Positions 1-10,535 of a stretch of DNA of 54,581 nt are shown piece by piece (position 1 is the first letter of the stretch; every line of letters starts with the position of its first letter). Location: NCBI GenBank assembly GCA_913051655.1, contig CAJXHI010000020.1, positions 1 to 54,581 on the forward strand. Direction: 5' to 3'. The position numbers and the translations under genes are program-made. Source of the stretch: an uncultured Alphaproteobacteria bacterium (GTDB taxonomy: Bacteria > Pseudomonadota > Alphaproteobacteria > Rhodobacterales > Rhodobacteraceae). The notes beneath the pieces are model-generated. The model worked only from the letters and a program-made list of their open reading frames with translations. It was not told where the DNA came from and ran no database searches.

Positions 1-564
1 TGGACCAGAACGTGTATTATTATTTACCGTTGCGGCTTCTGTTTTATTAGTAATCTCTATGTCTTGAATAGGGACGTATGTTTTAATCCCTGTTTCTGAC
101 TTTTCGTGTTTTTGGACTTCCTTAGTAAATGGAGCTGTTTCAGCATCGGGCGTCTCTATTTGTTCTTGTTCTATCTCAACTGCACTTTCAGGGGTATTTT
201 CAACTGCATCTTTTGAATAATCATCTTGTTTAATTTCTTCTAGAGGAGGTTCGTCGCCTAGCGGAATTTCTGCATCAGCGACAATCACATCGTCAAGGTC
301 AACACTTGCGATTTCTTCTTTAAGAGCGGTGCTATCTATCGTTTGCTTAAAAGTCTGAGGTGACACCGCGACTTTTTTGTTGTCTATCTTTGCCTCTAAG
401 TCCATTTGTCGATGGGGATCTTTATCCGCATGATCGGCCTGAATAGACCTTAAAGTTGGTGCAAGATCGGCGTAAATATAATAAAAAAAAGAAATCCCGA
501 AAATGGCAATTACGCCTAAAATGATACCGGACAATACACCAAAAAAAATTTGCCTGTCACTCAA
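1..564 (-). CDS. Membrane-anchored acidic protein, C-terminus cut by window edge
   Basis: The reverse strand is open from a TTG at 562-564 to the window edge, 188 codons without a stop. The start follows an AAGAAGGGA ribosome-binding site about 4 bases upstream, which is why a TTG start is accepted. The product begins with a short polar stretch, one strongly hydrophobic segment at about residues 7-30, and then a long acidic, glutamate/aspartate/threonine-rich region without obvious domains. This is the shape of an inner-membrane-anchored periplasmic protein with a disordered linker before a C-terminal domain that lies outside the window. It is divergent from trpG. The missing domain could be SPOR-like or a divergent polysaccharide deacetylase, but nothing visible proves either. 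Function unknown. Confidence 0.65.
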   Translation of the reverse strand, partial: MSDRQIFFGVLSGIILGVIAIFGISFFYYIYADLAPTLRSIQADHADKDPHRQMDLEAKIDNKKVAVSPQTFKQTIDSTALKEEIASVDLDDVIVADAEIPLGDEPPLEEIKQDDYSKDAVENTPESAVEIEQEQIETPDAETAPFTKEVQKHEKSETGIKTYVPIQDIEITNKTEAATVNNNTRSGP

Positions 565-683
565 TTGTCCCTTCTTAGTCTTTTGTTTATAATTAAAATT
601 GCCCGCTTAGAAACTATGCTTTCTTATAGCGAGTGCGTTTACCATTGGGCTAGTACGAAAGTCGGTTAATTGGAAGAATTTTG

Positions 684-1265
684 ATGTTATTACTGATTGA
701 TAACTATGATAGCTTTACCCATAATCTTGCACATTATTTCGGCGAGCTTGGGGAAGAGGTGGTTGTCAGGAGAAATGACGAAATCACCCCATTAGAAGCT
801 ATGGGGATGAAGCCAGATGGAATTGTGCTATCCCCCGGGCCTTGCGATCCGGATCAGGCGGGGATTTGTCTGGATCTGATTGAGGTCATTAAAGAGACAA
901 AGACACCCCTTTTTGGCGTCTGCTTAGGTCACCAGTCTATTGGTCAGGCCTTTGGAGGACGCATCGTGCGCTGCCATGAAATTGTGCATGGAAAGCTGGG
1001 CCAGATACGTCACACATATGTGGGAGTGTTTGAAGGTTTGCCCTCACCCTTTGCGGCAACGCGATATCATTCACTGATTGTAGAGCGCGAAACCTTGTCA
1101 AAGGAACTTATTATTACTGCAGATCTAGACGATGGCACTATAATGGGGTTGAAACATAGAGATCTTCCAATAGAGGGAGTTCAATTCCATCCCGAATCGA
1201 TTGCTTCAGAACATGGGCACCAACTGCTTCGCAATTTTACCAAAACACTGAAAGTACTGGCATGA
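684..1265 (+). CDS. trpG: Anthranilate synthase component II (glutamine amidotransferase)
   Basis: Class I glutamine amidotransferase that releases ammonia from glutamine for anthranilate synthase (TrpE) in tryptophan biosynthesis. The nucleophile elbow [12 protein letters not shown] places the cysteine at residue 80, and VQFHPES near residues 166-172 supplies the catalytic His169 and Glu171. At 193 residues it has the usual stand-alone TrpG length. An in-frame TTG lies one codon upstream at 681, but the ATG at 684 sits 7 bases after GGAAG and matches the family N-terminus ([11 protein letters not shown]). It overlaps trpD by ATGA. trpE is not adjacent on the visible side, where the neighbour is the divergent membrane protein. 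Folate-type PabA activity as a second role cannot be excluded. Confidence 0.95.
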   Translation: MLLLIDNYDSFTHNLAHYFGELGEEVVVRRNDEITPLEAMGMKPDGIVLSPGPCDPDQAGICLDLIEVIKETKTPLFGVCLGHQSIGQAFGGRIVRCHEIVHGKLGQIRHTYVGVFEGLPSPFAATRYHSLIVERETLSKELIITADLDDGTIMGLKHRDLPIEGVQFHPESIASEHGHQLLRNFTKTLKVLA

Positions 1266-2284
1266 GTGACGCTCTAAAACCTCTGATTTCCAAAGCCGCA
1301 GATATGCCACTCAGCCGTGCTGAAGCAGAAGTTGCCTTTGAGATACTTTTCGAAGGAGCTGCAACACCTGCCCAGATCGGTGGGTTCCTAATGGCGCTGC
1401 GTACACGCGGGGAAACGGTCGATGAATTTGCCGCTGCCGCATCTGTGATGCGGGCGAAATGTCATCGGGTTAACGCCCCCAAAGGAGCAATGGATATTGT
1501 GGGTACTGGCGGGGATGGCAAAGGCACTTTGAATATCTCTACTGCTTGCGCACTTGTGGTTGCTGGTGCGGGGATAGTTGTTGCGAAACACGGAAACCGG
1601 AACCTATCATCGAAATCAGGCGCTGCAGATGCACTAGGGCAACTTGGCGTAGCCACAATGCTTAAGGCGGATCAAGCTGAACGCGTGCTGAATGGTGCTG
1701 GTATTTGTTTCATGATGGCACCTATGCATCACCCAGCCATGGCGCATGTGGGACCTGTACGCGCAGACCTTGGCAGCCGTACTATTTTCAATATCCTTGG
1801 ACCATTGACCAATCCTGCTGGGGTAAAACGGCAATTGACAGGTGCTTACAGCCGCGAGCTTATCCGGCCAATGGCGGAAACACTCTCGGCACTGGGATCA
1901 GAGAAAGCATGGCTGGTACATGGAGCGGATGGTACGGATGAGCTTTCGGTTGCAGGGATCAGTTGGGTTGTGAAGCTGAGTGAGGACGGACGACTAGAAG
2001 AAACGGAAATACATCCAGAAGATTTTGGCCTCCCCGTCCATCCCTTTGAAGATCTCTTGGGCGGATCTCCCTTAGAAAACGCAAAAGCGCTTTCCGCGCT
2101 GGTAGAAGGTGCGCCGTCTGCATATCGTGACGCGGTCCTTCTCAATGCAGCCGCTGGCCTTATCGTTGCTGGAAAAACAGATGAAACAACTGAAGCCGTT
2201 GACATGGCTCGCGAAAGCATTGACCGCGGGGCTGCCAAACAGAAACTAGAAGCCTTGAAAAAGCTTACAACGGAGCAGGCATGA
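1262..2284 (+). CDS. trpD: Anthranilate phosphoribosyltransferase
   Basis: Transfers the phosphoribosyl group of PRPP to anthranilate, the second committed step of tryptophan synthesis. The PRPP-binding signature [14 protein letters not shown] lies at about residues 81-94. A second conserved loop, [15 protein letters not shown], is at about 109-123. The anthranilate-site stretch around [19 protein letters not shown] and the [10 protein letters not shown] motif follow. The 340-residue length is normal. The start codon overlaps the trpG stop (ATGA) and the stop overlaps the trpC start (ATGA), so trpG, trpD and trpC are translationally coupled in one transcript. Confidence 0.96.
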   Translation: MSDALKPLISKAADMPLSRAEAEVAFEILFEGAATPAQIGGFLMALRTRGETVDEFAAAASVMRAKCHRVNAPKGAMDIVGTGGDGKGTLNISTACALVVAGAGIVVAKHGNRNLSSKSGAADALGQLGVATMLKADQAERVLNGAGICFMMAPMHHPAMAHVGPVRADLGSRTIFNILGPLTNPAGVKRQLTGAYSRELIRPMAETLSALGSEKAWLVHGADGTDELSVAGISWVVKLSEDGRLEETEIHPEDFGLPVHPFEDLLGGSPLENAKALSALVEGAPSAYRDAVLLNAAAGLIVAGKTDETTEAVDMARESIDRGAAKQKLEALKKLTTEQA

Positions 2285-3090
2285 GCGAAACAATTCTTGA
2301 TAAAATCAAAGCTTACAAGCTTGAGGAGATTGCAACCGATAAGGCCCAATTAACTCTCAGCGAGCTTGAAGCCGAAGCTCGAAACGCATCTCCTCCAAGA
2401 AAGTTCTATGAGCGTTTGCTGAACGCATCTAAAACGGGCTATGGTCTTATTGCCGAAATTAAAAAGGCCTCGCCATCAAAAGGATTGATCCGCGCCGATT
2501 TTGACCCCGCCACCCATGCCAAAGACTATGAGGCCGGTGGGGCAAACTGTTTATCGGTTCTCACCGACACACCAAGTTTTCAAGGCGCCAACGAATATCT
2601 AAAAGCAGCGCGTGCTGCAACATCGCTTCCTGCGCTGCGCAAAGATTTCATGTATGACACCTATCAAGTCGCCCAAGCACGCGCACTTGGCGCCGATTGT
2701 ATATTGATCATCATGGCCTCCGTTTCAGACACGCAAGCCAGTGAATTAGAAGACGCAGCCTTTGCTTGGGGAATGGATGTGATGATCGAAGTGCATGATG
2801 GCAAAGAATTGGATCGCGCCTGTGCGCTAAAATCCCCAATGATCGGTATAAATAATCGTAATCTTAAGACATTCGAGACTACCTTGGACACGACCAAAAT
2901 GCTGAGCAGGCGGGTTCCAGAAGGGCGCCTGATTGTTTCGGAGTCAGGGCTTAATACACCGGCTGATCTTGCAGAAATGGCAGCCTATGGTGCGAGAGCA
3001 TTTCTTATCGGGGAAAGCCTCATGCGTCAGACCAATGTGATGCAGGCAACGCGCGAAATACTCGGTAATCCGGGTAAAGGAGAAGTTTGA
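2281..3090 (+). CDS. trpC: Indole-3-glycerol phosphate synthase
   Basis: Monofunctional TIM-barrel enzyme that closes CdRP to indole-3-glycerol phosphate. Family motifs in order are [13 protein letters not shown] near residue 57 (catalytic Glu and Lys), the [12 protein letters not shown] segment with the second catalytic lysine near residue 120, [11 protein letters not shown] near residue 190, and VSESGL with the phosphate-binding end of the barrel. Length 269 is typical, and there is no fused TrpF domain. It starts by ATGA overlap with trpD, and its TGA overlaps the ATG of moaC by one base (TGATG). This joins tryptophan and molybdenum cofactor genes in one operon, an arrangement common in Rhodobacterales. 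Confidence 0.95.
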   Translation: MSETILDKIKAYKLEEIATDKAQLTLSELEAEARNASPPRKFYERLLNASKTGYGLIAEIKKASPSKGLIRADFDPATHAKDYEAGGANCLSVLTDTPSFQGANEYLKAARAATSLPALRKDFMYDTYQVAQARALGADCILIIMASVSDTQASELEDAAFAWGMDVMIEVHDGKELDRACALKSPMIGINNRNLKTFETTLDTTKMLSRRVPEGRLIVSESGLNTPADLAEMAAYGARAFLIGESLMRQTNVMQATREILGNPGKGEV

Positions 3091-3566
3091 TGACAGAACT
3101 TACGCATTTTGACGACACCGGCGCAGCCCGTATGGTGGACGTCTCTGAAAAACCACACACAAACCGCATTGCAACGGCTGCCGCTTGGATTAAGATGAAC
3201 CAACAAACCTATGATCTGATTGCTGAAGGCAGTGCCAAAAAAGGAGATGTTTTGGGTGTAGCTAGGCTGGCAGGAATAATGGGTGCAAAACGCACATCTG
3301 ATCTTATTCCCCTTTGTCATCCCCTCAAAATTTCGAAAGTCACGGTCGATTTGAAACTCGATCCCGATCTCGCCGGAATTTCAATTCAGGCATCGGTCAA
3401 AACCACTGGTCAGACGGGTGTTGAAATGGAAGCTCTAACCGCCGCTAGTGTTGCCGCACTGACCGTCTATGACATGGTCAAGGCCGCCGACAAATCAATG
3501 GAAATAGGCGGTTTGCGGATTCTGTTGAAAGATGGTGGTAAATCTGGCCGCTACAAAGGCTCATGA
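3090..3566 (+). CDS. moaC: Cyclic pyranopterin monophosphate synthase
   Basis: Second enzyme of molybdenum cofactor synthesis; converts the MoaA product 3',8-cyclo-GTP to cyclic pyranopterin monophosphate. The family motif [13 protein letters not shown] lies near residues 71-83 and [20 protein letters not shown] near 110-130, which together form the active site of the hexamer. An in-frame TTG at 3087 was rejected as start because the ATG at 3090 lies 7 bases after a full AAAGGAG ribosome-binding site at 3076-3082. The length of 158 residues is typical. It overlaps moeA by ATGA. Confidence 0.95.
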   Translation: MTELTHFDDTGAARMVDVSEKPHTNRIATAAAWIKMNQQTYDLIAEGSAKKGDVLGVARLAGIMGAKRTSDLIPLCHPLKISKVTVDLKLDPDLAGISIQASVKTTGQTGVEMEALTAASVAALTVYDMVKAADKSMEIGGLRILLKDGGKSGRYKGS

Positions 3567-4735
3567 TTTCTGTAAAAGAAGCGCAAGCGCATCTTTTTGA
3601 TCTTACAACGCCGTTGAGTACAGAAATCGTACGGCTTGAACACGCCTGCGGGCGCGTTTTGAGTAAAGACGTTGTTGCCGATCGCGATCAGCCGCCCTTT
3701 GCAAGCTCTGCTATGGATGGCTATGCCATTGCGCGAAAAGTTGTCGCTGTCGGGGATATCTTCCACATCATCGGAGAAGCCGCCGCTGGACACCGCTTTG
3801 AACGACCAATTTCAGCCGATCAGGCCGTCCGCATTTTCACCGGTGCGCCCGTGCCTGAGGGAACTCAGCGCATTCTCATCCAAGAAGATGTAGAACGAGA
3901 CAGAGACAAGATCGCAGTTGGCAACGATTTGGACCCAAACCTTTATATCAGACCATCCGGAGGTGATTTTAAGGTAGGCCATGTCGTAAAAGCCGGCATA
4001 ATTTTACAACCATCGAATATTGCGCTCTTGGCGGCTATGAACACCTGTCTGGTCAAGATCGTGAAAAAACCTGTGGTGGCATTGATCTCTACTGGGGACG
4101 AACTTGTCATGCCTGGAGAGACGCCTCTGAGCGATCAAATTATTGCATCAAACACCTATGGGCTTGCGGCACTTCTGGAAAACAATGGCGCTGAAGCGCG
4201 TATCTTTCCAATAGCGCGGGACACTTTGACATCGTTACAATACGTTTTTGATCTGGCACAAGATGCTGATTTGATTGTCACAATTGGTGGCGCTTCGGTT
4301 GGCGATCACGATCTGGTCGCCGAGGCAAGCGCAAATCTAGGTATGCAGCAGAGTTTTTACAAAGTCGCGATGCGTCCCGGAAAACCTCTAATGGCCGGCA
4401 AGATCCACAATCGTGCAATAGTTGGGCTGCCCGGCAACCCTGTCTCCGCCATGGTTTGCGGACATGTTTTTTTGGTTCCAATGATCAAAAAACTACTGGG
4501 TCTTTCAAATGTACTTCCAGAAACATACGAAACTGTCTTGCTGAATGATGTCGAAGCCAATCGTGCGCGCACTCACTATTGTCGCGCTGTACTCAGCTCT
4601 GACGGCATTCGCGTCGCAGAACAGCAAGATAGTTCTCTACTCTCCGTGCTTGTAAATGCCAATGCATTGGCCATTCGTGAACCAAACGCGCCACCAGCCA
4701 AGGCCGGTGAGCCAATCAAGTACATGCAGCTGTGA
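3563..4735 (+). CDS. moeA: Molybdopterin molybdenumtransferase
   Basis: Inserts molybdate into adenylylated molybdopterin, the last step of cofactor assembly. Domain III motifs are present in order: SAMDGYAI near residue 50, STGDEL followed by PGE near residues 175-186, [12 protein letters not shown] near 240, [10 protein letters not shown] near 270 and [12 protein letters not shown] near 285. Length 390 is usual for MoeA. It starts inside the moaC stop codon (ATGA), so the trp and moa/moe genes form one cotranscribed block. A 75-base gap with a clear promoter separates it from lexA, so lexA can be expressed separately. No molybdoenzyme is encoded in the window, although a CoxG-like protein is found at 41.1 kb. 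Confidence 0.94.
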   Translation: MISVKEAQAHLFDLTTPLSTEIVRLEHACGRVLSKDVVADRDQPPFASSAMDGYAIARKVVAVGDIFHIIGEAAAGHRFERPISADQAVRIFTGAPVPEGTQRILIQEDVERDRDKIAVGNDLDPNLYIRPSGGDFKVGHVVKAGIILQPSNIALLAAMNTCLVKIVKKPVVALISTGDELVMPGETPLSDQIIASNTYGLAALLENNGAEARIFPIARDTLTSLQYVFDLAQDADLIVTIGGASVGDHDLVAEASANLGMQQSFYKVAMRPGKPLMAGKIHNRAIVGLPGNPVSAMVCGHVFLVPMIKKLLGLSNVLPETYETVLLNDVEANRARTHYCRAVLSSDGIRVAEQQDSSLLSVLVNANALAIREPNAPPAKAGEPIKYMQL

Positions 4736-4752
4736 AAGTTTACGCAAGACCG

Positions 4753-4781
4753 TTGACACAAAACAAGAACATCTGTAGAAC
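4753..4781 (+). promoter_or_regulatory. lexA promoter with embedded alphaproteobacterial SOS box
   Basis: TTGACA at 4753-4758 is a perfect -35 element. Seventeen bases later TAGAAC at 4776-4781 matches the -10 consensus at four of six positions. The sequence GAAC-N7-GAAC occupies 4767-4781 (halves at 4767-4770 and 4778-4781), which is the direct-repeat LexA box of alphaproteobacteria. Because the right half covers the -10 hexamer, LexA binding would block RNA polymerase and give autorepression. An AAGGAG ribosome-binding site follows at 4798-4803, 7 bases before the lexA ATG. Confidence 0.85.
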
Positions 4782-4810
4782 AAAATAAAACTTAATTAAG
4801 GAGTTAAGCT

Positions 4811-5506
4811 ATGCTCACACGCAAGCAGTTGGACTTGTTGGTCTTTATCAACAAGCACTTGCAAAAAGATGGCGTTCCACCGTCATTTGATGAAATGAAA
4901 GAAGCGCTGGATCTGAGATCAAAATCAGGCATTCATCGCCTTATCACAGCGTTAGAAGAACGTGGATTTATTCGCCGTCTTGCACACCGCGCCCGTGCAA
5001 TAGAAGTGGTAAAACTGCCAGAAACACTGGGTGGAGATGCTAGCGGTTTCAACCCAAAGGTTATTGAAGGGGGACAGCCAGTCGTCCGGCCGCCCACAGC
5101 CACACCAATCGAAGTGATCCACGCAACAGAATTGCCTGTTATGGGACGGATTGCCGCCGGTGTCCCAATTGAAGCGATTTCAGAAGTATCCCACAATGTC
5201 GCCGTTCCAGGCCAAATGCTGCGCGGTGGAGGAGAACACTACGCGCTGGAGGTCAAAGGGGATTCGATGATTGAGGCTGGGATCAATGATGGCGATGTTG
5301 TCGTCATCCGCGAAACCCACACCGCTACCAATGGCGATATCGTTGTGGCACTTATAGAAGACCACGAAGCAACGCTGAAAAGGTTTTTTCATCGCGGAGA
5401 AGCCATTGCGCTTGAGGCTGCAAACCCTGCCTATGAAACCCGAGTACTTCCTCAGGAAAAAGTTAAGGTGCAAGGCCGACTTGTCGGATTGATCCGCACC
5501 TACTAA
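4811..5506 (+). CDS. lexA: SOS repressor LexA
   Basis: Transcriptional repressor of DNA-damage genes, inactivated by RecA-stimulated self-cleavage. The N-terminal winged helix-turn-helix covers residues 1-65. The linker is longer than in E. coli, as usual for alphaproteobacteria. The cleavage site is Ala116-Gly117 in RIAAGVPI, and the catalytic pair is Ser152 (GDSMIEAG) and Lys190 (EATLKRF). Length 231 agrees with family members in this class. It carries its own promoter with an SOS box just upstream, so it is probably autoregulated and only partly dependent on the upstream moeA transcript. Downstream lies a gap with a possible comEC relic. Confidence 0.96.
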   Translation: MLTRKQLDLLVFINKHLQKDGVPPSFDEMKEALDLRSKSGIHRLITALEERGFIRRLAHRARAIEVVKLPETLGGDASGFNPKVIEGGQPVVRPPTATPIEVIHATELPVMGRIAAGVPIEAISEVSHNVAVPGQMLRGGGEHYALEVKGDSMIEAGINDGDVVVIRETHTATNGDIVVALIEDHEATLKRFFHRGEAIALEAANPAYETRVLPQEKVKVQGRLVGLIRTY

Positions 5507-5604
5507 ACATTGTTGCGCCATCTAAATTTGATGGAAGGTCAAAGCCGCCTGTAATCGGGTTAGGTCGCACAAGCATTGAACACAAAATGTTCGTCCTAAG
5601 CTAA

Positions 5605-5866
5605 TCAAAGTTCACTGTTGCCGTGGATAGCAAAGTATTTTTTGTCGAACAAAAGGCACTCCCCAAAATTGCGTGGTCGAGCCGCGGAAGATATTTTCAC
5701 AAATCCTGCAAAATACCTCACTAAATCCGATTCAAGATCGTAAAATAAGGATACGAGGTTCAAAACGTAACGGGAAGAAAATCCCAATTCCGATTGCGAT
5801 CAAAACTGAGATCCAATAAATAAAACATGGCGTTGAAAAAGCAACTTTTGGGTAATTGAGCGCCAT
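5605..5866 (-). pseudogene. comEC: Possible decayed comEC (DNA uptake channel) N-terminal remnant
   Basis: The 445-base gap between lexA and gltX holds no intact gene. On the reverse strand an ATG at 5864-5866 opens a 44-codon frame ending near 5735. Its product has a hydrophobic stretch ending in IGIGIFFPLRFEP. This resembles the very N-terminus of ComEC, whose first membrane segment in Rhodobacterales ends in a GIG-x-YFAL-x-x-EP pattern. The frame then stops; another reverse-strand frame stays open to 5605 without recognisable similarity. From memory, comEC commonly lies between lexA and gltX in this order, which is the second reason for the call. The resemblance is short, so this is a suggestion, and no other explanation of the gap was found. 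Confidence 0.4.
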
Positions 5867-5951
5867 AGGCGAAGTATGCTTGTCCTTACGATCCTGCCCA
5901 GTTAGACAAAGGCGAGATAAAAAGCCAACTGTTACCGAAAGGTTGATGAAA

Positions 5952-7361
5952 ATGAGCGAGATTGTGACGCGCATTGCACCCTCTCCAACGGGATACATGC
6001 ATATCGGCACGGCGCGCACCGCGCTTTTTAACTGGCTTTATGCCAGAGGGCGCGGGGGAAAATTTCTCTTGCGCATAGAGGACACCGATGAGGCGCGTTC
6101 TACACCTGAAGCAACAGAAGCTATTTTTCAGGGGATGAGGTGGCTTGGGCTTGATTTTGACGATGAGCCAGTCCATCAAGCCGACAGAGCCGAACGACAC
6201 GCCGAGATTGCTAACGATTTACTGCGCAAGGGTCAGGCCTATAAATGTTTTGCCACACAAGAAGAGATTGCAGCCTTTCGGGAAACTGCACGCGCCAAAG
6301 GCTGTTCCACCCTTTTCCGAAGTCCTTGGCGCAATGTGAATGAAAATGATCACCCTGACGCACCTTACGTCGTGCGTATTAAAGCTCCGCAAAGCGGCCA
6401 AACCGTGATCCAAGATCAGGTCCAAGGGGATATCACAATACGAAATGATCAATTGGATGACATGGTCCTGCTACGATCTGATGGTACGCCAGTTTACATG
6501 CTGGCTGTGGTTGTTGATGATTTTGATATGAGGGTCACACATGTGATACGTGGTGACGACCATTTAAACAATGCGGCGCGCCAAATGCTGATCTACACAG
6601 CAATGGGATGGCCAGTCCCAGTTTATGCCCATGTCCCGCTAATATTCGATAAAGACGGTAGAAAACTGTCAAAACGCCGCGGTGCGACGAGCGTTGAGGA
6701 TTATCAAAAAATGGGATATCCTGCCTCTGGCATGCGCAATTACCTCGCCCGTCTGGGCTGGAGCCACGGAGACGCGGAATTCTTCAACGATGAAGAAGCA
6801 AAAAACTGGTTTGACCTTAAAGGTATTGGCAAATCACCCGCACGTTTTGATTTGAAAAAACTGGAAAATCTCTGTGGACAACATATTACGGCGACTGACG
6901 ATGCTGCACTGCTGCATGATCTTCTGGAATTCTTTGCCATTTCCAAATTGCCACATAAACAAAAGGATTTGGAAACAAAACTTGCTCCAGCGCTTTATTG
7001 CGTGAAAGATCGTGCAAAAAATTTCTTGGAACTCATTGATAAGGCAAGATTTTGTCTGATTAATCGGCCAATTTTTACTGATGAAAAATCTGCAAAGTAT
7101 TTGAATGAGCGCGCCATATCGATGTTCAAAACATTGACGCCGCAATTGCAAAATGCTAGTTGGACCCGTGAAGAATTAGAGTCAATTTGTGAAACTATCG
7201 CGGAAACCTATGAGACAAATTTTGGCAAACTCGCAGGCCCGTTAAGGGCGGCGCTTGCCGGGAGAAGCGTGACGCCAAGCGTGTTTGACATGATGTTGGT
7301 TTTAGGAAAAGAAGAGACTATCGCTCGCCTCTTGGATGCCAAATGCCGAGCTGCTACATAA
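5952..7361 (+). CDS. gltX: Glutamyl-tRNA synthetase
   Basis: Class I aminoacyl-tRNA synthetase that charges tRNA-Glu (possibly also tRNA-Gln where GatCAB is used). The family N-terminus [21 protein letters not shown] carries the HIGH-type motif HIGT at residues 17-20. The KMSKS-type loop is KLSKRRG near residue 240, followed by the all-helical anticodon-binding domain. The frame is open further upstream, but the ATG at 5952 is 9 bases after AAAGG and gives the normal MSEIVTR start. An ATG at 5946 is too close to that site. The 469-residue length is normal. It precedes gltA in the same direction. Confidence 0.94.
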   Translation: MSEIVTRIAPSPTGYMHIGTARTALFNWLYARGRGGKFLLRIEDTDEARSTPEATEAIFQGMRWLGLDFDDEPVHQADRAERHAEIANDLLRKGQAYKCFATQEEIAAFRETARAKGCSTLFRSPWRNVNENDHPDAPYVVRIKAPQSGQTVIQDQVQGDITIRNDQLDDMVLLRSDGTPVYMLAVVVDDFDMRVTHVIRGDDHLNNAARQMLIYTAMGWPVPVYAHVPLIFDKDGRKLSKRRGATSVEDYQKMGYPASGMRNYLARLGWSHGDAEFFNDEEAKNWFDLKGIGKSPARFDLKKLENLCGQHITATDDAALLHDLLEFFAISKLPHKQKDLETKLAPALYCVKDRAKNFLELIDKARFCLINRPIFTDEKSAKYLNERAISMFKTLTPQLQNASWTREELESICETIAETYETNFGKLAGPLRAALAGRSVTPSVFDMMLVLGKEETIARLLDAKCRAAT

Positions 7362-7448
7362 CATTACGCCGCCCACCATGGAAAAGGTTACTTCAATTTA
7401 AAATAAGATCGGCGGAAGCACAGAAGGATAAGCGAATGAGGCGATATT

Positions 7449-8744
7449 ATGGCTGACGAAACGAAGGTTGCAAAGTTAAACCTTGACGGAAAAGAATACA
7501 GCCTACCTGTGCTCTCTCCCACCGCAGGACCAGATGTGGTGGATATCCGAAAACTTTACGCAGAGGCGGGTGTTTTTACTTATGACCCGGGATTTACCTC
7601 CACCGCAAGTTGCGATAGCAAAATCACCTTTATCGACGGTAAAAAGGGCGAATTGTTGCATCGTGGATATCCCATCAATCAATTGGCGGAAAAATCCCAT
7701 TATCTGGAAGTATGCTATCTACTCCTCTACAATGAATTACCAAGCCCTAGACAATTAGAAGATTTTGAAAGCCGCGTGACGAATCACACTATGATCCATG
7801 AGCAGATGATGTATCTATTCCGAGGTTTTCGCCGTGATGCCCATCCTATGGCAATAATGACGGGTGTCGTGGGCGCGATGTCTGCCTTTTATCACGACAG
7901 CATTGACATAACTGATCCATGGCAACGCGAAGTTGCCTCTATCCGTTTGATTGCAAAAATGCCAACCATAGCAGCGCATGCGTACAAGTATACGGTAGGT
8001 CAGCCTTTCGTATATCCGCGCAATGACCTTGACTACGCATCAAACTTTCTGCGCATGTGCTTTGCCGTACCCGCAGAGGATTATGAGGTCAACCCGATCT
8101 TGAGCCGCGCGATGGACCGTATTTTCACATTGCACGCTGATCACGAACAGAACGCATCGACGTCAACGGTGCGCCTTGCCTCAAGTTCGGGCGCCAATCC
8201 CTTTGCGTGTATTGCTGCTGGAATCGCCTGCCTCTGGGGACCGGCCCATGGGGGTGCAAACCAAGCCTGCCTGGAAATGCTGCGCGAAATCGGCACAACT
8301 GAGCGAATTCCCGAGTTTATCGAACGGGCAAAGGACAAACATGATCCCTTCCGCCTAATGGGTTTTGGTCACCGCGTTTACAAAAATATCGATCCCCGTG
8401 CGACGGTTTTGAAAAAATCCGCTGATGAAGTGCTTGACCTCTTAGGCATCGACAACAACCCGCTTCTTCAGGTCGCCAAAGAGCTTGAGACGATGACGCT
8501 AAAAGACTCTTATTTCATAGAGAAAAAGCTCTTTCCAAATGTTGACTTTTATTCGGGCATTATCCTAGAGGCGATGGGTTTTCCAACCTCTATGTTCACA
8601 CCGATCTTTACAGTCAGCCGGACCATTGGCTGGATTTCCCAATGGAAAGAAATGATCGCCGATCCGCAAATGAAAATTGGCCGTCCACGTCAGCTTTACC
8701 TCGGCTCAACCGCACGCGACTACGTGAATATTGAAGACCGTTAA
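7449..8744 (+). CDS. gltA: Citrate synthase (type II)
   Basis: Condenses acetyl-CoA and oxaloacetate to citrate, the entry step of the TCA cycle. The 431-residue length and the extra N-terminal beta domain (residues 1-50) identify the hexameric type II enzyme of Gram-negative bacteria. Active-site motifs include [20 protein letters not shown] near residues 227-246, [10 protein letters not shown] near 258, the signature [14 protein letters not shown] near 305, and [17 protein letters not shown] near 358 with the catalytic Asp. It lies 87 bases after gltX with its own weak ribosome-binding site (GAGGCG), so it may have a separate promoter in that gap. Confidence 0.96.
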   Translation: MADETKVAKLNLDGKEYSLPVLSPTAGPDVVDIRKLYAEAGVFTYDPGFTSTASCDSKITFIDGKKGELLHRGYPINQLAEKSHYLEVCYLLLYNELPSPRQLEDFESRVTNHTMIHEQMMYLFRGFRRDAHPMAIMTGVVGAMSAFYHDSIDITDPWQREVASIRLIAKMPTIAAHAYKYTVGQPFVYPRNDLDYASNFLRMCFAVPAEDYEVNPILSRAMDRIFTLHADHEQNASTSTVRLASSSGANPFACIAAGIACLWGPAHGGANQACLEMLREIGTTERIPEFIERAKDKHDPFRLMGFGHRVYKNIDPRATVLKKSADEVLDLLGIDNNPLLQVAKELETMTLKDSYFIEKKLFPNVDFYSGIILEAMGFPTSMFTPIFTVSRTIGWISQWKEMIADPQMKIGRPRQLYLGSTARDYVNIEDR

Positions 8745-8933
8745 TTCTGGCATTCAAATCTTTGCACGAAACTCAACCTAGCCTGGACGTTCTCTAACGA
8801 TTGCAGCAATAGAGGTACACGAATATAGGCGATGAAAACGCCTTTGATAAAAATACTATTTATACAAAACCTCAACGATCCCCGTTAATATTCTGTGAAT
8901 ACCAAACCGGATTTTTGCCAATTAGGACCATGT

Positions 8934-8982
8934 TGGCTCAAATAAAGTTTCAACGGGGAATGACCCTTTGAAGTGGGAGCCA
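8934..8982. terminator. Possible structured element between convergent gltA and der
   Basis: TGGCTC at 8934-8939 pairs with GAGCCA at 8977-8982. Inside it TTCAA (8949-8953) pairs with TTGAA (8968-8972) and GGG with CCC around an AATGA loop. There is no long T-run on either side, so it would be a weak or factor-assisted bidirectional terminator. The rest of the 273-base gap (8745-9017) has only a 5-base hairpin (AGGCG/CGCCT, 8827-8843). Confidence 0.3.
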
Positions 8983-9017
8983 TTGTTTCGTGATGTCGCG
9001 TACATTCTTTGACTAAT

Positions 9018-10472
9018 TTAAAGGTGTTTTTTCAGCTTTGAGCGGCCAGATTTTTTGCGGGCCTTGTAGGGGTTTTTGTCAGCTTGCGATCGCATATGCA
9101 ATCTAATCGGCGTACCCGGCATATCAAAATCATCCCGCAACCCATTGATGAGATATCGAGAATAACTTTCAGAAAGCTTTTCTGGATTCGAACACATGAC
9201 CACGAAGCCCGGCGGTCTAGTTTTGGCTTGCGTCATGTAACGCAATTTGATGCGTCGCCCTGCGGGCGCTGGTGGCGGGTGGGCCTCCAGCATGCCTGGC
9301 AGCCAGCGGTTAAGCTGCGCCGTGCTTACACGGCGGTTCCAGATCACATGGGCGCGCAATATTGCCTCATGAAGCCTATTAATACCATGTCCCATTTTTG
9401 CGGATACCGTCACGAGCGGCGCGCCTCTGAGCTGGGGAAGGCGACGCTCAAAGACCACTTTCAAGCCTCTTAACTTATCTTGTTTGTGTTCTTCCACATC
9501 CCATTTGTTGACCGCGACCACCACAGCCCGCCCTTCGCGTTCGGCCAAATCGGCAATGCGCAGATCCTGTTGTTCAAAGGGAACCGCGGCATCTAGCAGT
9601 ACCACTACGACTTCAGCAAATTTCACAGCCCGAAGCCCGTCAATGACCGAAAGTTTTTCGAGTTTTTCCTGCACCTTTGCCTTTTTACGCATACCTGCAG
9701 TATCAAAAATTCGCATTGGCGTGTGGTTCCAATTGATCTGCAAAGAAATCGCATCGCGCGTGATCCCCGCCTCTGGTCCTGTCAGCAACCTGTCCTCTCC
9801 GAGGATTTTGTTGATAAGCGTGGATTTGCCAGCATTCGGACGTCCAACCACTGCGACCTGAAGCGGTTTTGCGGCAGTGGGCGCGCGATAGCTGTCTGCG
9901 TCTTCACCAGTTTCGGCGTCTTCTTCGCTCAGTTCAATTTCAACCTCAGCTGTTTCCAACGCTGCGCGTGCGGCAAAGTTATCGGCCATAGGCATTAGCA
10001 AAGAGAGAAGATCCCCCATCCCCTCACCATGTTCGGCAGAAAGGCGAACAGGTTCGCCCAGTCCCAACCCCCAAGCTTCGATAGCGCCTCCCTCGCCCGC
10101 GCGTCCTTCGGATTTATTGGCGACAAGGATCACATGTTCAGCACTTTTGCGCAAAATTATGGCGAGCGTTTCATCCGGAGGAGTGACGCCAATTCGAGCG
10201 TCGATCATAAAGAGGCAGATATCCGCCATGCTGACTGCACGCTCTGTCATTTTTCGCATGCGCCCAGGAAGGCTTTCGTCTGTGGCGTCTTCGAGACCTG
10301 CGGTGTCAATCACCGTAAAGCGCAGATCACCAAGGCGAGCCTGCCCTTCGCGCAGGTCCCGCGTCACGCCCGGTTGATCATCCACAAGCGCCATCTTCTT
10401 GCCTACAAGGCGGTTAAATAATGTGGATTTTCCCACATTCGGACGACCAACTATGGCAAGTGAAAAAGACAT
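9018..10472 (-). CDS. der: GTPase Der (EngA), ribosome assembly
   Basis: Essential GTPase for 50S subunit maturation. Two tandem G domains are visible. The first has [12 protein letters not shown] at residues 8-19, DTAGLED near 57 and NKSE near 118. The second has [12 protein letters not shown] near 212, DTAGMRK near 259 and NKWDVEE near 325. A C-terminal KH-like domain (about residues 380-460) and a basic tail of Lys and Arg follow. An acidic insertion separates the two G domains at about 176-198, which is common in this group. Length is 484 residues. It lies downstream of bamB and the yfgM-like gene in the same direction, as in many proteobacteria. Confidence 0.96.
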   Translation of the reverse strand: MSFSLAIVGRPNVGKSTLFNRLVGKKMALVDDQPGVTRDLREGQARLGDLRFTVIDTAGLEDATDESLPGRMRKMTERAVSMADICLFMIDARIGVTPPDETLAIILRKSAEHVILVANKSEGRAGEGGAIEAWGLGLGEPVRLSAEHGEGMGDLLSLLMPMADNFAARAALETAEVEIELSEEDAETGEDADSYRAPTAAKPLQVAVVGRPNAGKSTLINKILGEDRLLTGPEAGITRDAISLQINWNHTPMRIFDTAGMRKKAKVQEKLEKLSVIDGLRAVKFAEVVVVLLDAAVPFEQQDLRIADLAEREGRAVVVAVNKWDVEEHKQDKLRGLKVVFERRLPQLRGAPLVTVSAKMGHGINRLHEAILRAHVIWNRRVSTAQLNRWLPGMLEAHPPPAPAGRRIKLRYMTQAKTRPPGFVVMCSNPEKLSESYSRYLINGLRDDFDMPGTPIRLHMRSQADKNPYKARKKSGRSKLKKHL

Positions 10473-10535
10473 AAGTGCACTCCACAGGGTTTTTTAAGCC
10501 AGGGATCAGGAATGAAGGGTTACACCAGTTTCACG

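Noticed and set aside
5578-5592. GAAC-N7-GTTC about 70 bases after lexA
   Set aside because: The alphaproteobacterial SOS box is a direct repeat (GAAC-N7-GAAC). This one is inverted, has no promoter beside it and lies in a gene-poor gap, so it is not called a LexA site.
8827-8843. Small hairpin AGGCG/CGCCT after gltA
   Set aside because: Only five base pairs with a short T stretch; too weak to call as the gltA terminator by itself.
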